In this document: piece after piece, positions 14,872 to 23,200 of the stretch | How the letters are laid out: every line of letters begins with the position of its first letter | Position numbering within the stretch: position 1 is the first letter of the stretch | The notes under the pieces: model-generated | What the model saw: only the letters and a program-made list of their open reading frames with translations | Told to the model about the DNA's origin: nothing | Database searches by the model: none | Translations under genes and position numbers: made by a program | DNA from: Clostridia bacterium | Lineage (GTDB): Bacteria > Bacillota > Clostridia > Christensenellales > Borkfalkiaceae | DNA: 27,445 bases | Direction: 5' to 3' | Assembly: GCA_017452305.1 (NCBI GenBank) | Contig: JAFTMQ010000153.1 | Span: 1-27,445, forward strand

Positions 14872-15669
14872 ATGAACACAAAAGCGGGAATTAAACAAAA
14901 GAGATTTTGGGTAATCATACTCACGGTTCTCATCTTTTTTGCGGGGGCGTTTTTGGGCTTCGCAACCGTTTTTCGGGTGGATGAGGTCGTCGTAGAAGTT
15001 TCGGCGATTTCCGAGGATGCGAAAACGGAAGCACAGGATATACGCGCTCGGCTTAAAAAGTGTTATGAGGACGAAAATATATTCGTGATCAACGACAAGG
15101 GCGCAAAGTCCATCGTTGCCGATTATCCCCATTTCCGTATTAAGGGGTTTAGAAAAGATTATCCTAATCGCATCGTGCTCACCGTTACGGAAGACGCGGA
15201 GGTGTATGCCGTCAAGCAAGCGGGCAAAGAGGAATATCTTATACTCGGCGCGGACGGCACGATTTTGGCAATTCGCGAAACGCCGCTCAACCGCTTGGAC
15301 GGGAATGCAAACGTCGTAATCGAAGGACTTTCTGTAAGCGGAAAGAAGGGCGAAAAAGTGAACGGTGACAATCGTTTAAACGTCGTTTTGGAGTTCTGTA
15401 ATCAATTGTCGGAAAAGTTGAACGGTATTCGCAACAACGTTTTGACGGTAAAGATATTCGACAATGCGCCGCAACTACATATTTACACGCAAGAGGGTGT
15501 AAAAATTTACGTGGCGTTCCCCGAGCAATTTACCACCCAAAAGGCGGATAAAATTGCGGAAAAATACCTCGCCTTGTCGGACGAGGAAAGATTGAGCGGC
15601 TGTATTTTAAGTACGGACAAAGGCAACGAAATCTACGTAGAATATCAACAAAAGGATATAAGTGAATAA
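14872..15669 (+). CDS. ftsQ: Cell division protein FtsQ/DivIB
   Basis: Bitopic divisome protein with an extracytoplasmic POTRA domain. The 265-aa product has a short basic cytoplasmic end (MNTKAGIKQKRF), one membrane segment near residues 13-34 (WVIILTVLIFFAGAFLGFA), a POTRA-type region (VFRVDEVVVEV... NIFVINDKGAKSIVADYPHF... GFRKDYPNRIVLTVTED) and a beta domain containing AVKQAGKEEYLILGADGTIL, typical of FtsQ/DivIB. It is of the DivIB type expected in Bacillota. Its Shine-Dalgarno site is weak (AAAGGA about 10 nt upstream), so coupling to murA translation is likely. A strong terminator follows immediately. Confidence 0.9.
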   Translation: MNTKAGIKQKRFWVIILTVLIFFAGAFLGFATVFRVDEVVVEVSAISEDAKTEAQDIRARLKKCYEDENIFVINDKGAKSIVADYPHFRIKGFRKDYPNRIVLTVTEDAEVYAVKQAGKEEYLILGADGTILAIRETPLNRLDGNANVVIEGLSVSGKKGEKVNGDNRLNVVLEFCNQLSEKLNGIRNNVLTVKIFDNAPQLHIYTQEGVKIYVAFPEQFTTQKADKIAEKYLALSDEERLSGCILSTDKGNEIYVEYQQKDISE

Positions 15670-15672
15670 AAT

Positions 15673-15717
15673 ATGTCGGATAATATGCATTTTTTGTATA
15701 TTCTCCGACATTTTTTT
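15673..15717 (+). terminator. Rho-independent terminator after ftsQ
   Basis: ATGTCGGA (15673-15680) pairs with TCCGACAT (15704-15711); inside, AATATGCA pairs with TGTATATT. Seven T residues follow. It closes the murE-ftsQ unit 3 nt after the ftsQ stop. Confidence 0.9.
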
Positions 15718-15728
15718 ACGTTCCGTTA

Positions 15729-15757
15729 TTGACAATTAACAAACAATGGTGTATAAT
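15729..15757 (+). promoter_or_regulatory. Sigma-A promoter of ftsA-ftsZ
   Basis: TTGACA (15729-15734), 17-bp spacer, TATAAT (15752-15757), a full consensus match. Expected start near 15764 gives a leader of about 50 nt. A strong dedicated promoter fits the high FtsZ level cells need. Confidence 0.85.
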
Positions 15758-15812
15758 TATAATGATATTTTGTATTATATACAAATAATTTTGTTTATGG
15801 GGTGAAGGTATT

Positions 15813-16991
15813 ATGAAAAACGAGACTGTCGCGATATTGGATATACGTTCGGGGGAAGTCTCTTTTTTTCTTGGCGCAAAAGGGGTAAACAATACCTTCG
15901 TTTTTAGCGCTGGGCAAACGGAAAGTTACGAAGGCTATTGCGTGGAAGGCTTTTTTGACGAAGGCTCTTTCCGTAACGCCGTCGCAAACGCCGTTACTAC
16001 CGTAAAACAAAATTATAAGGGCACAATCGGTAAGGTTTACGTGGGTGTTCCTTCGCCGTTTATTCGCGTAGCAACCAAGGGGCACACCCTTGCTTTTCCC
16101 TCGAAGCGAAAGATATCAGCGCAAGACGTGGACGCGCTTTTCGAGACGGGCTTAACCGAGTTGGCACTCAACGGGCACTGCATACGCCGTTCGGCTATGT
16201 ATTTGACCTTGGGGGATAACCGCAAGTTTTTCAAGGCGGAGTCTTTGTACGGGGTGGCAACCGACGTGCTTAAAGGCGCGCTTTGCTATTATTTTGTAGA
16301 AGATAGATTTTATCGCAGTATCGAAGCGGTTTTGAAAGAATTGAAGTTCGACGAGATATGTTATGTGCCTTCTACGTTGGCGCAGTCCGTATATCTTTTG
16401 CCCGATAAAAAGCGTGAAGGCTATGCATTCTTGTTGGATATCGGTTTTTTAACCTCGTCTATTTCCGTCGTTTACGGCGACGGTATCGTGCATGAGGAAT
16501 CCTTTAACTGCGGCGTAGCTACCGTCTTAATTTCGCTTATGCAAACGTTCGACGTGGATTATGGGATGGCGCAAGAAATTCTCGCCACGTCCAATATTTC
16601 GGGCGGAAACGTACCCAAGGGCGTCTATTGGTCCTCGGAAACGGAAGAAAAACAGCTTGAAGTGCAAGAGATTAACGATTGCATAAAATTTAGCTTGGAC
16701 GAGCTGTGCGAGAGAGTGGATAAATTCTTTGCCGTTCGTTACCTTGGTAAAGTAGATACGATTTTTACAGTTAATCCTATAAGCATTACGGGCGAGGGAA
16801 TCAGCAGAATGAAGGGCGCAGCGGAGCACATTTCCAAGCGGTTAAATCATTTGACGGAAATTGTCGCGCCCGATTTGCCCTATTACGATAAGCCTACGTT
16901 TTCTTCGAGAATTGCGCTGTTGAACGACGCGACAAACGACGTGAAGAACCGTAGTTGGAAGACAAGATTGTTTGGAGGAAGAAAGAAATGA
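15813..16991 (+). CDS. ftsA: Cell division protein FtsA, divergent
   Basis: Actin-like protein that tethers FtsZ to the membrane. The 392-aa product sits directly before ftsZ and ends WKTRLFGGRKK, a plausible amphipathic membrane-targeting helix. Actin-fold blocks are recognisable but degenerate: phosphate-1 LDIRSGEVSFFLG (usually DIGTSK), phosphate-2 LLDIGFLTSSISVVYGDGI (usually DIGGGTT), adenosine motif SITGEGISRMKGA (usually TGGGA). A 1C/SHS2-like region (KVYVGVPSPFIRVATKGHTL, MYLTLGDNRKF) is present. GGGGTGAAGG lies close before the ATG. Its TGA stop overlaps the ftsZ ATG (ATGA). Nucleotide binding may be weakened; this is inference. A PilM-like protein is less likely given the position and C-terminus. 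Confidence 0.82.
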   Translation: MKNETVAILDIRSGEVSFFLGAKGVNNTFVFSAGQTESYEGYCVEGFFDEGSFRNAVANAVTTVKQNYKGTIGKVYVGVPSPFIRVATKGHTLAFPSKRKISAQDVDALFETGLTELALNGHCIRRSAMYLTLGDNRKFFKAESLYGVATDVLKGALCYYFVEDRFYRSIEAVLKELKFDEICYVPSTLAQSVYLLPDKKREGYAFLLDIGFLTSSISVVYGDGIVHEESFNCGVATVLISLMQTFDVDYGMAQEILATSNISGGNVPKGVYWSSETEEKQLEVQEINDCIKFSLDELCERVDKFFAVRYLGKVDTIFTVNPISITGEGISRMKGAAEHISKRLNHLTEIVAPDLPYYDKPTFSSRIALLNDATNDVKNRSWKTRLFGGRKK

Positions 16992-18427
16992 TGAACAGTT
17001 ACGAAAATAATGAAAGAAGCCCGTTCGGCTATTCCGCGGAACAGACTTCTACGCCCATGGGCGATATGGGTACAAATAACCTTTCGGGGGTTGCAAAAAT
17101 TAAAGTTGTCGGCGTCGGTGGCGCGGGTAATAACGCCGTTGACCGTTTAATTGAATCGGGTTTACAGAGCGCGGAATATATCGTTATCAACACGGATAAT
17201 CAAGCGCTTGCGCGTTCACGTGCGACCAAGCGCATTCAAATCGGCGTACAGCTCACCAAAGGGCTTGGCGCAGGCGCAAATCCCGAAGTGGGTAAAGCGG
17301 CGGCAGAAGAAAATAAAGAGGCAATCCAAGAAGCGCTTAAAAACACCGACTTGTTGTTTATTACGGCAGGTATGGGCGGTGGCACGGGTACGGGCGCTGC
17401 GCCGGTGATTGCAAGAATTGCCAAGGAAATGAAAATTCTTACCGTTGCAGTCGTTACCTTGCCTTTCGGTTTTGAGGCGAAACGCAGAATGGACAACGCT
17501 TTGGTAGGCGTTGAGGAATTGAAGAAGAACGTCGATTCCATGATTACTATTCCCAACGACAAAATTCGTCAAGTTGTGCCCAAAAACACTTCGTTTGCGG
17601 ACGCATTGAAGGTTGCAGACGACGTGCTTCGCCAAGGTATCCGCGGTATCGCAGAGCTTATCGTTAAGCCTTCGCTTATCAACCTCGACTTTGCGGACGT
17701 TAAAGCGACGTTAAAAGGACGCGGACTTGCGCACATGGGTATCGGTGTTGCAAAGGGTGAAAAGAGAATTTTCGACGCTGTACGCTGTGCTGTTTGCAGT
17801 CCGTTACTCAACACAACGATTGAGGGCGCAAATTCCGTTATTTTAAACGTAATCGGCGGCAAGGATTTGTCTTTGGACGAGGTTACGACGGCGGCTGACT
17901 TGGTAAAGGGCGTCATCGATTATTCCGCAAACGTTATATTCGGCGCGTGCATTGACGAGGCTATGTCGGACGAGGTAGAGGTTGTTATTATCGCGACGGG
18001 CTTTGGCGGCAATCAAAACGGATTTTCGCGCGACGCGCAAAACGCAACCCTTCGTCAAGCCACGGTTTTGGCACAAAAGATTGACAATGCATATAATAGA
18101 AGAGAGGGCGGCATGATGCAAAACGGCTATATGCAGCAACAACCGATGTATGCCGATCCGTATGTACCTCAACAGCCTAACGTTTACAACCCGCAATCCT
18201 CGTATGCGGCAACCCAAGCGCAAGCAAACGAGTATATGTCGAACGTGCAGCCCATTCAGCCTATCCCTAATGGCTACGCGCAGCCGAATGGCTATTCTCA
18301 ACAGCCGAATACCTTTTTCGAGCCGAACGATCCCATTCCCGACGCTCGTCAAGAAGAAACGCCGGATAGAAAACATAGACCGAAATTTGTAGATTTCTTT
18401 ATGAAGAAAAATTCCGAGGATAAATAA
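16988..18427 (+). CDS. ftsZ: Cell division GTPase FtsZ
   Basis: Tubulin homologue that forms the Z-ring. From ATG 16988 the product is 479 aa. IKVVGVGGAGNNAVDRLI is the first nucleotide-binding block, GMGGGTGTGAAPVIA the tubulin signature loop, followed by LTVAVVTLPFGFEAKRRMDNA and a full C-terminal GTPase lobe. After ARQVL-like helix (NATLRQATVLAQKID) comes a Q/N/P/Y-rich linker of about 100 residues with QPNGYSQQPN-type repetition, then a basic end RKHRPKFVDFFMKKN in place of the usual D-I-P-x-F-L peptide. GGAGG lies 9 nt before ATG 16988; an upstream in-frame ATG at 16955 lies inside ftsA without a ribosome-binding site. Translation is coupled to ftsA by ATGA. Confidence 0.97.
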   Translation: MMNSYENNERSPFGYSAEQTSTPMGDMGTNNLSGVAKIKVVGVGGAGNNAVDRLIESGLQSAEYIVINTDNQALARSRATKRIQIGVQLTKGLGAGANPEVGKAAAEENKEAIQEALKNTDLLFITAGMGGGTGTGAAPVIARIAKEMKILTVAVVTLPFGFEAKRRMDNALVGVEELKKNVDSMITIPNDKIRQVVPKNTSFADALKVADDVLRQGIRGIAELIVKPSLINLDFADVKATLKGRGLAHMGIGVAKGEKRIFDAVRCAVCSPLLNTTIEGANSVILNVIGGKDLSLDEVTTAADLVKGVIDYSANVIFGACIDEAMSDEVEVVIIATGFGGNQNGFSRDAQNATLRQATVLAQKIDNAYNRREGGMMQNGYMQQQPMYADPYVPQQPNVYNPQSSYAATQAQANEYMSNVQPIQPIPNGYAQPNGYSQQPNTFFEPNDPIPDARQEETPDRKHRPKFVDFFMKKNSEDK

Positions 18428-18434
18428 GTAAAAT

Positions 18435-18480
18435 ACGCAAAAAAAAGCGGTGCAAAATTTGCATCGTCTTTTTTTTGCGT
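18435..18480 (+). terminator. Terminator after ftsZ, near-perfect dyad
   Basis: ACGCAAAAAAAAG pairs with CTTTTTTTTGCGT around an inner CGGTGCAAA/TTTGCATCG stem with one wobble. The U tract is eight long (18469-18476). The A and T runs flank the stem symmetrically, so it could also terminate leftward transcription. Confidence 0.85.
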
Positions 18481-18515
18481 GAATATTCCATAATAGTAAA
18501 ATAAAGAGTGAAAGA

Positions 18516-18537
18516 GCACCCGTAGTCGTACGAGTGC
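18516..18537 (-). other. Isolated hairpin in the ftsZ-murC spacer
   Basis: Minus-strand GCACTCGTA, loop CGAC, TACGGGTGC forms nine pairs with one U-G; on the plus strand the same position is a C-A mismatch. A weak pyrimidine tract follows on the minus strand. No minus-strand gene ends here, so it could be a relic terminator, part of a small RNA, or a dispersed repeat. The 302-nt gap 18428-18729 otherwise contains only the ftsZ terminator and the murC promoter region. Confidence 0.4.
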
Positions 18538-18673
18538 CCCTTCGAGGAAGAATAAATCAGATATGAGGATAGGCTAAAATCATAAAAACAAATTAAAATA
18601 ACACATTTAATTCATATTTTAAATTATTTTATCAGCTTTTATAGAAAAATGCAAGTAAATTACTATGGTTTAA

Positions 18674-18702
18674 GTATAAGAATTTCTTATACATATTATA
18701 AT
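18674..18702 (+). promoter_or_regulatory. Putative murC promoter with a perfect 19-bp palindrome
   Basis: TATAAT at 18697-18702 is preceded by GTATAAGAATTTCTTATAC (18674-18692), nine-base arms around one central base. No good -35 box exists at the 17-bp position (GTATAA). The palindrome occupies the spacer and -35 region, so it may be an operator or activator site. Transcription starting near 18709 would favour the murC ATG at 18730. Confidence 0.5.
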
Positions 18703-18729
18703 AAAAATAAATGGCGCATAGAATATTGT

Positions 18730-20076
18730 ATGCATTTAAAGGGCTTGGAAAATATTAAAAAGATTTACCTTATCGGGATTGGCGGCGTGAGTATGAGTGC
18801 GCTTGCAAAATACTTATCGGCGTGCGGATACGTGGTGTCGGGAAGCGATGCCGTAAAGAGTGCAGCAACGGAAAATTTAGCGTTTTACGGCGTAAAAACG
18901 TTTATCGGAAACGACGGTAATCGCGCCGAGCTTTTGGATGCGGACTGCGTAGTATATACGGACGCGATAAGTCAAGAAGATCAAGAGTTTTTAAGGGCAA
19001 AAGCGTTAAATAAGCTTTTGTATGGGCGTGCGGATTTGTTGGGGATAATCTGCCAAAACTTTCAGCACGTCGTTACGGTTGCGGGAAGTCACGGCAAAAC
19101 GACCTGCACCTCGATTTGCGCGCATATTTTAAAGAGCGCAAGCGTACCGTTTATGGCGCATATCGGCGGGGAAGATAGCGCGTTTGGCAACTATTTCCAC
19201 AGCGGTGAGGAATATTTGGTTACGGAAGCGTGTGAGTATAAGAAAAATTTATTGAAGTTAAAATCCGAGGTCGCAATTTTATTAAACGTCGATAAAGACC
19301 ATATGGAGTGCTATAAAAACGAGGAAGATTTATTCGATTGTTTCCACACGTATTGTCAATCGGCAAAGACGGCGTTTGTTTGCGCGGACGACGTTGGGTG
19401 CGGCAAGTGGGACTTTGCCTCGTTTGGTATTCACAGTAGCTTGGCGGATTATCGAGCCACGCAAATTCGGACGCTTGGGGAAAGGTATTCGTTTACGGTA
19501 GAGGAATACGGCAAAGCGCTTTGTCGGATAAAGCTACGCGCCATTGGCTATTGCAACATTTACAATTCGCTTGCGGCGTTTGCGGCAATGCGCTCGTTGG
19601 GCTTTGACGAAAAAGAGATTGTAAAGGGGATTGAAAACTTTACTGCCGTTAAGCGCAGGTTTGAAAAGATTGGCGAATATCGCGGGGTAAGCTTTATTTG
19701 TGATTATGCGCATCACCCCAAAGAGATTTTATCTACCCTGCGTACGGCAAAGAATATAAGCCGTAGGAAGCTATACGTTGTCTTTCAACCGCATACTTAT
19801 TCTCGGACGAAGCTATTGATGGCAGATTTTATTGCGGTTTTGCGTTCCGTGCCTAATTTAATGCTGTATAAAACCTACCCCGCAAGGGAGGTTTACGATG
19901 AATTGGGTAGTGCGGAAACGTTGGCGCGTATGCTTGGGAATTGTTTGTATGCGGAAAACGCGCACGTACTCAAAACGTGGTTAAGACAGACGGTAAGGGA
20001 TGGAGACGTCGTCTTATTTTTGGGCGCAGGCGATATCTATTACGTGGCGCAATATATCTTGGAAGAACTCTTATAA
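18730..20076 (+). CDS. murC: UDP-N-acetylmuramate--L-alanine ligase MurC
   Basis: Adds L-Ala to UDP-MurNAc. From ATG 18730 the product is 448 aa, normal length: YLIGIGGVSMSALAKYL (13-29), Mur P-loop VAGSHGKTTCTS (117-128), EACEYKKNLLKLKSEVAILL and NVDKDHMECY, FICDYAHHPKEI and VFQPHTYSRTK. The EACEY form replaces the common EADE pattern and is seen in some clostridial MurC proteins. An in-frame ATG at 18649 would add 27 residues of AT-rich, unconserved sequence (RISYTYYNKNKW) and lies upstream of the predicted -10 box, so I prefer 18730, although its Shine-Dalgarno site is poor. It is separated from ftsZ by a terminator and followed by its own. Confidence 0.94.
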   Translation: MHLKGLENIKKIYLIGIGGVSMSALAKYLSACGYVVSGSDAVKSAATENLAFYGVKTFIGNDGNRAELLDADCVVYTDAISQEDQEFLRAKALNKLLYGRADLLGIICQNFQHVVTVAGSHGKTTCTSICAHILKSASVPFMAHIGGEDSAFGNYFHSGEEYLVTEACEYKKNLLKLKSEVAILLNVDKDHMECYKNEEDLFDCFHTYCQSAKTAFVCADDVGCGKWDFASFGIHSSLADYRATQIRTLGERYSFTVEEYGKALCRIKLRAIGYCNIYNSLAAFAAMRSLGFDEKEIVKGIENFTAVKRRFEKIGEYRGVSFICDYAHHPKEILSTLRTAKNISRRKLYVVFQPHTYSRTKLLMADFIAVLRSVPNLMLYKTYPAREVYDELGSAETLARMLGNCLYAENAHVLKTWLRQTVRDGDVVLFLGAGDIYYVAQYILEELL

Positions 20077-20085
20077 TTGCATAAA

Positions 20086-20140
20086 CAAAAACGGGTGTTA
20101 GAGAAAAGTGAAAAAAACTCTAAATTCGCCCGTTTTTTTT
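20086..20140 (+). terminator. Rho-independent terminator after murC
   Basis: AAAAACGGG (20087-20095) pairs with CCCGTTTTT (20129-20137), with an inner stem TTAGAG/CTCTAA and an A-rich loop. Eight T residues end at 20140. Confidence 0.85.
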
Positions 20141-20151
20141 CTTTCAAACTA

Positions 20152-20180
20152 TTGAAAAATCTAAAAATAAATGTTATAAT
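20152..20180 (+). promoter_or_regulatory. Promoter of ftsK
   Basis: TTGAAA (20152-20157), 17-bp spacer, TATAAT (20175-20180). It begins 12 nt after the murC terminator. It probably drives ftsK and the closely spaced genes to its right. Confidence 0.8.
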
Positions 20181-20243
20181 AAATAAGATATTTATTAAGG
20201 CGTTATTTTTATGGGTAACGATAGGCAGAGGTAAGGTGAGTGC

Positions 20244-23200
20244 ATGAGTAAGAAAGAATCGAAAAAACTTATCACAAAGGAAAGTGTTTGCGCGACTTGT
20301 GGCATTTTTGCTTTGGTGGTGTTCTTTATTTTATGTACCCGTTCACTTGTTTTTGGTGAATTCGGTGCGTTAATACACGGTTTTTTAACGGGGGTGTTTG
20401 GATATTGCGCATACCCGTTGTTTTTAGGTGTAATTTATTTATGCGTAATGGGCTTATTCGGTAAAAGTCTCGTCAAGGACAAATGGTTGGGGGCATGTAT
20501 TATTATCTCTTGCGTTTTGATCGCCTTGGTCGTTCATACGGCAATGACTTATAATTGGAAATTGGACGGATATATCACGCGTTGCTTTAAATCGGGCGAA
20601 AAGCTTTCTACGATTACGGCAACCGGTTGGCTTGGCAGTTTAATTGTTTATCCCTTAGCGAAGCTCACCACGAAGGTCGGCGCGTTGATTATCTTAATTA
20701 TGTTGGCGTTAATCAGCATTTACGTTTGCGTTATGGTGGCAAGACGTAAAAAGAAAGAGGGTGGCAAACCCAACACGAAACCCACGACAGCGGCAACGCC
20801 GTCGGTGGATATTCCGCTCTCTCAACCCACGGTGCAAAACGTACAACCTCAACAACAGCCCGTAGCGGCAAATCCGCAAAACGCGCAACCTCAACCGCAA
20901 CAAAGCGCATTCCCTTATGCGAACGCGGTAGCGCAGCCCGAAAACGTGGTTACGCCCGTCAATCCGACGGTAGTAGAAATTGCGAATACACAAAATACAC
21001 AAAACGCGCAGCCTAATTTTACGGGGAACATTATGCCGACTGTCGAACAACGTCCTGGCGTTAGCTTACCCGAAACGCAACCTATACAAGGGGCAGGTGC
21101 GCAACCAGCAACGTCCAACGTTGTTGCGCCGTTTGGCAATATACAAACAATGCCGATGAGCAACAATGCATTCCCCACGGCGGAAAATACGGGGACGAAT
21201 AACGAACGCAGCGAATACGATTATTCTAACCCTCGCGACTTCCTTTTTGGTGGCACGCCTGCGGAAAATTATAGGCGCAACTTGTTGTTTGATCCCAACG
21301 CAAGGGTGAATAATATGCCCGTTACGGAACAGCCGAATGCGCTTGGCGGAACGAGCGGTTTTATGCCCTCGTATTCCGATTCTTATCAAAATACTGTCAA
21401 CGAAAATACGGCTCCGCCCCGTACGGAAGCAACGCCGTTTAGCCAACGCGGTTCCGAGTATTCCTTTGAAGATTCCCGCAACGAACGGACGGGGGGAGAG
21501 GAGCGTTCTACGATCACGCCCATGCCCACGTTCGAGCCGCAAGATCGTGAAACGGATAATTCGCCGTATAGCCTGTTTGAAGATAGATCCTCACGCGATT
21601 TCGCGGAAGAAAGAGGTGGACGTGAAGAAATTACGTTTGGTCGCGAGGAATCGTTTAGAAACGAACCTATTACTCCCATCGTTTACGAGGAATGGGATAG
21701 GGATTATTCTGCGCCCGACTATAAGAGCTTGTTCTCGGCGTCTAACCCCAATATTTTTGGGGGCGACGAGAATGCGACAAGGCGCTTTGACGATATGGTA
21801 AATTCCGACCCTCGTTTTGAACGCGGTTATAGAGAGGACAGCCTTTCTATGCCCGAAAGCGAGAGGGAAAACACGCAAAATGAAGATAGAAACGAGCGTG
21901 ACGGCTTTAATCTTTTAGACGATGATCCCTATGCTTTGCGTTCGGATTTCGAAGAAGATAACCGCGAAAACAATGATTTCGTCACGGATAGCAGAGATAG
22001 CCGTGGAAACAATGATTTTGTTGCGGATAACAGAGATAGCCGCGACGAAGGAATTTCCGATTCGCCCCGTATGGGCTTTGGCAGAGAGGAAACAAGCTTC
22101 CCCGAAGAACGCACAGAGTCGGAAAATCTTTTTGCAAGCAGAACGGAAGAGATGGTTGCGCCTGCACCCGTTACGCCTGTACAAGAGCCGGTAGCTCCCG
22201 TTGCGCCCCCTGTGCCCGTTGAGCCGCCTAAGCCCGAGCCCCCGAAACCGCGCATCATTCGTCCTTACGTAAGAATTTCTTTGGACGATTTGGATTGCCG
22301 TGATATCGAACCTACTTCTAATTTTGAGGAAGTAGAGGAAACCAAGGAAACGATTATTGCCACCTTGGAGGATTTTAAAATCCCCGACACGTCGATTGCG
22401 TCCGTAACCTTCGGGCCTACGGTTGCGCGTTATAACGTGTTGTTCCCTCGTTATATTCAACCTAAAAAGGTTGTCGCGTTGGATCAATCCATCGCAATCA
22501 GTCTTCGTTCCAACGGCGTAAACGTTTATCCGAACTACGAAGACGGCGTTGTAAGTATTGAAGTGCCGAATAAGGACCGTCAATTCGTACAGCTTGGCTG
22601 TATGCTTTCGGGGGATACGTACGTGAACGCAAAACCCTCGTCCTTGGTGTTTGCAATGGGTAAAGACGTTGCAAACCGCAAGGTTTACGGCGATATTTCC
22701 AAGATGATTCACCTCTTGGTTGCAGGTTCGTCTGGTTCGGGTAAGAGCGTGTTCTTGGGCTCGTTGATTATCAGTTTAATCCACAAGTATTCGCCCGAAG
22801 AATTGCGTTTAATTCTTATCGACCCGAAGAAAACGGAGTTCGTATTGTATAACAACTTGCCGCACTTGATGATCAATGAAATCATCACGGACGCAAGTAA
22901 AGCGGTGCAAAGCTTGAATTGGGCGATCATGGAAATGAACCGCCGTTACAGTTTGTTCTCGCAAATGAGCCGTTCGGGCGCATACGTCGTTAATTTGGAT
23001 CAATACAATGCGCACGTAGAAAAGAATCAACGTTTACCAAAGATTGTCATTATCATCGACGAGCTTGCCGACTTGATGCTCGCGGCGAAAAAGGAAATGG
23101 AAGATAGAATCCAAAACCTTACGCAAAAAGCGCGTGCGGCAGGTATTCACCTTATCGTTGCTACGCAAAGGCCGTCCACCGACGTCATTACGGGTGTTAT

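Noticed and set aside
16955..16990. Upstream in-frame starts for ftsZ (16955), pgsA (25049), murC (18649) and potA (2320)
   Set aside because: Each adds unconserved residues and lacks a Shine-Dalgarno site, or lies upstream of the predicted -10 for murC; the internal ATGs chosen are better supported for ftsZ, pgsA and potA.
21915..22712. 265-codon minus-strand frame opposite ftsK
   Set aside because: Lies opposite the linker and the conserved alpha domain; the product is low-complexity with no motif or ribosome-binding site.
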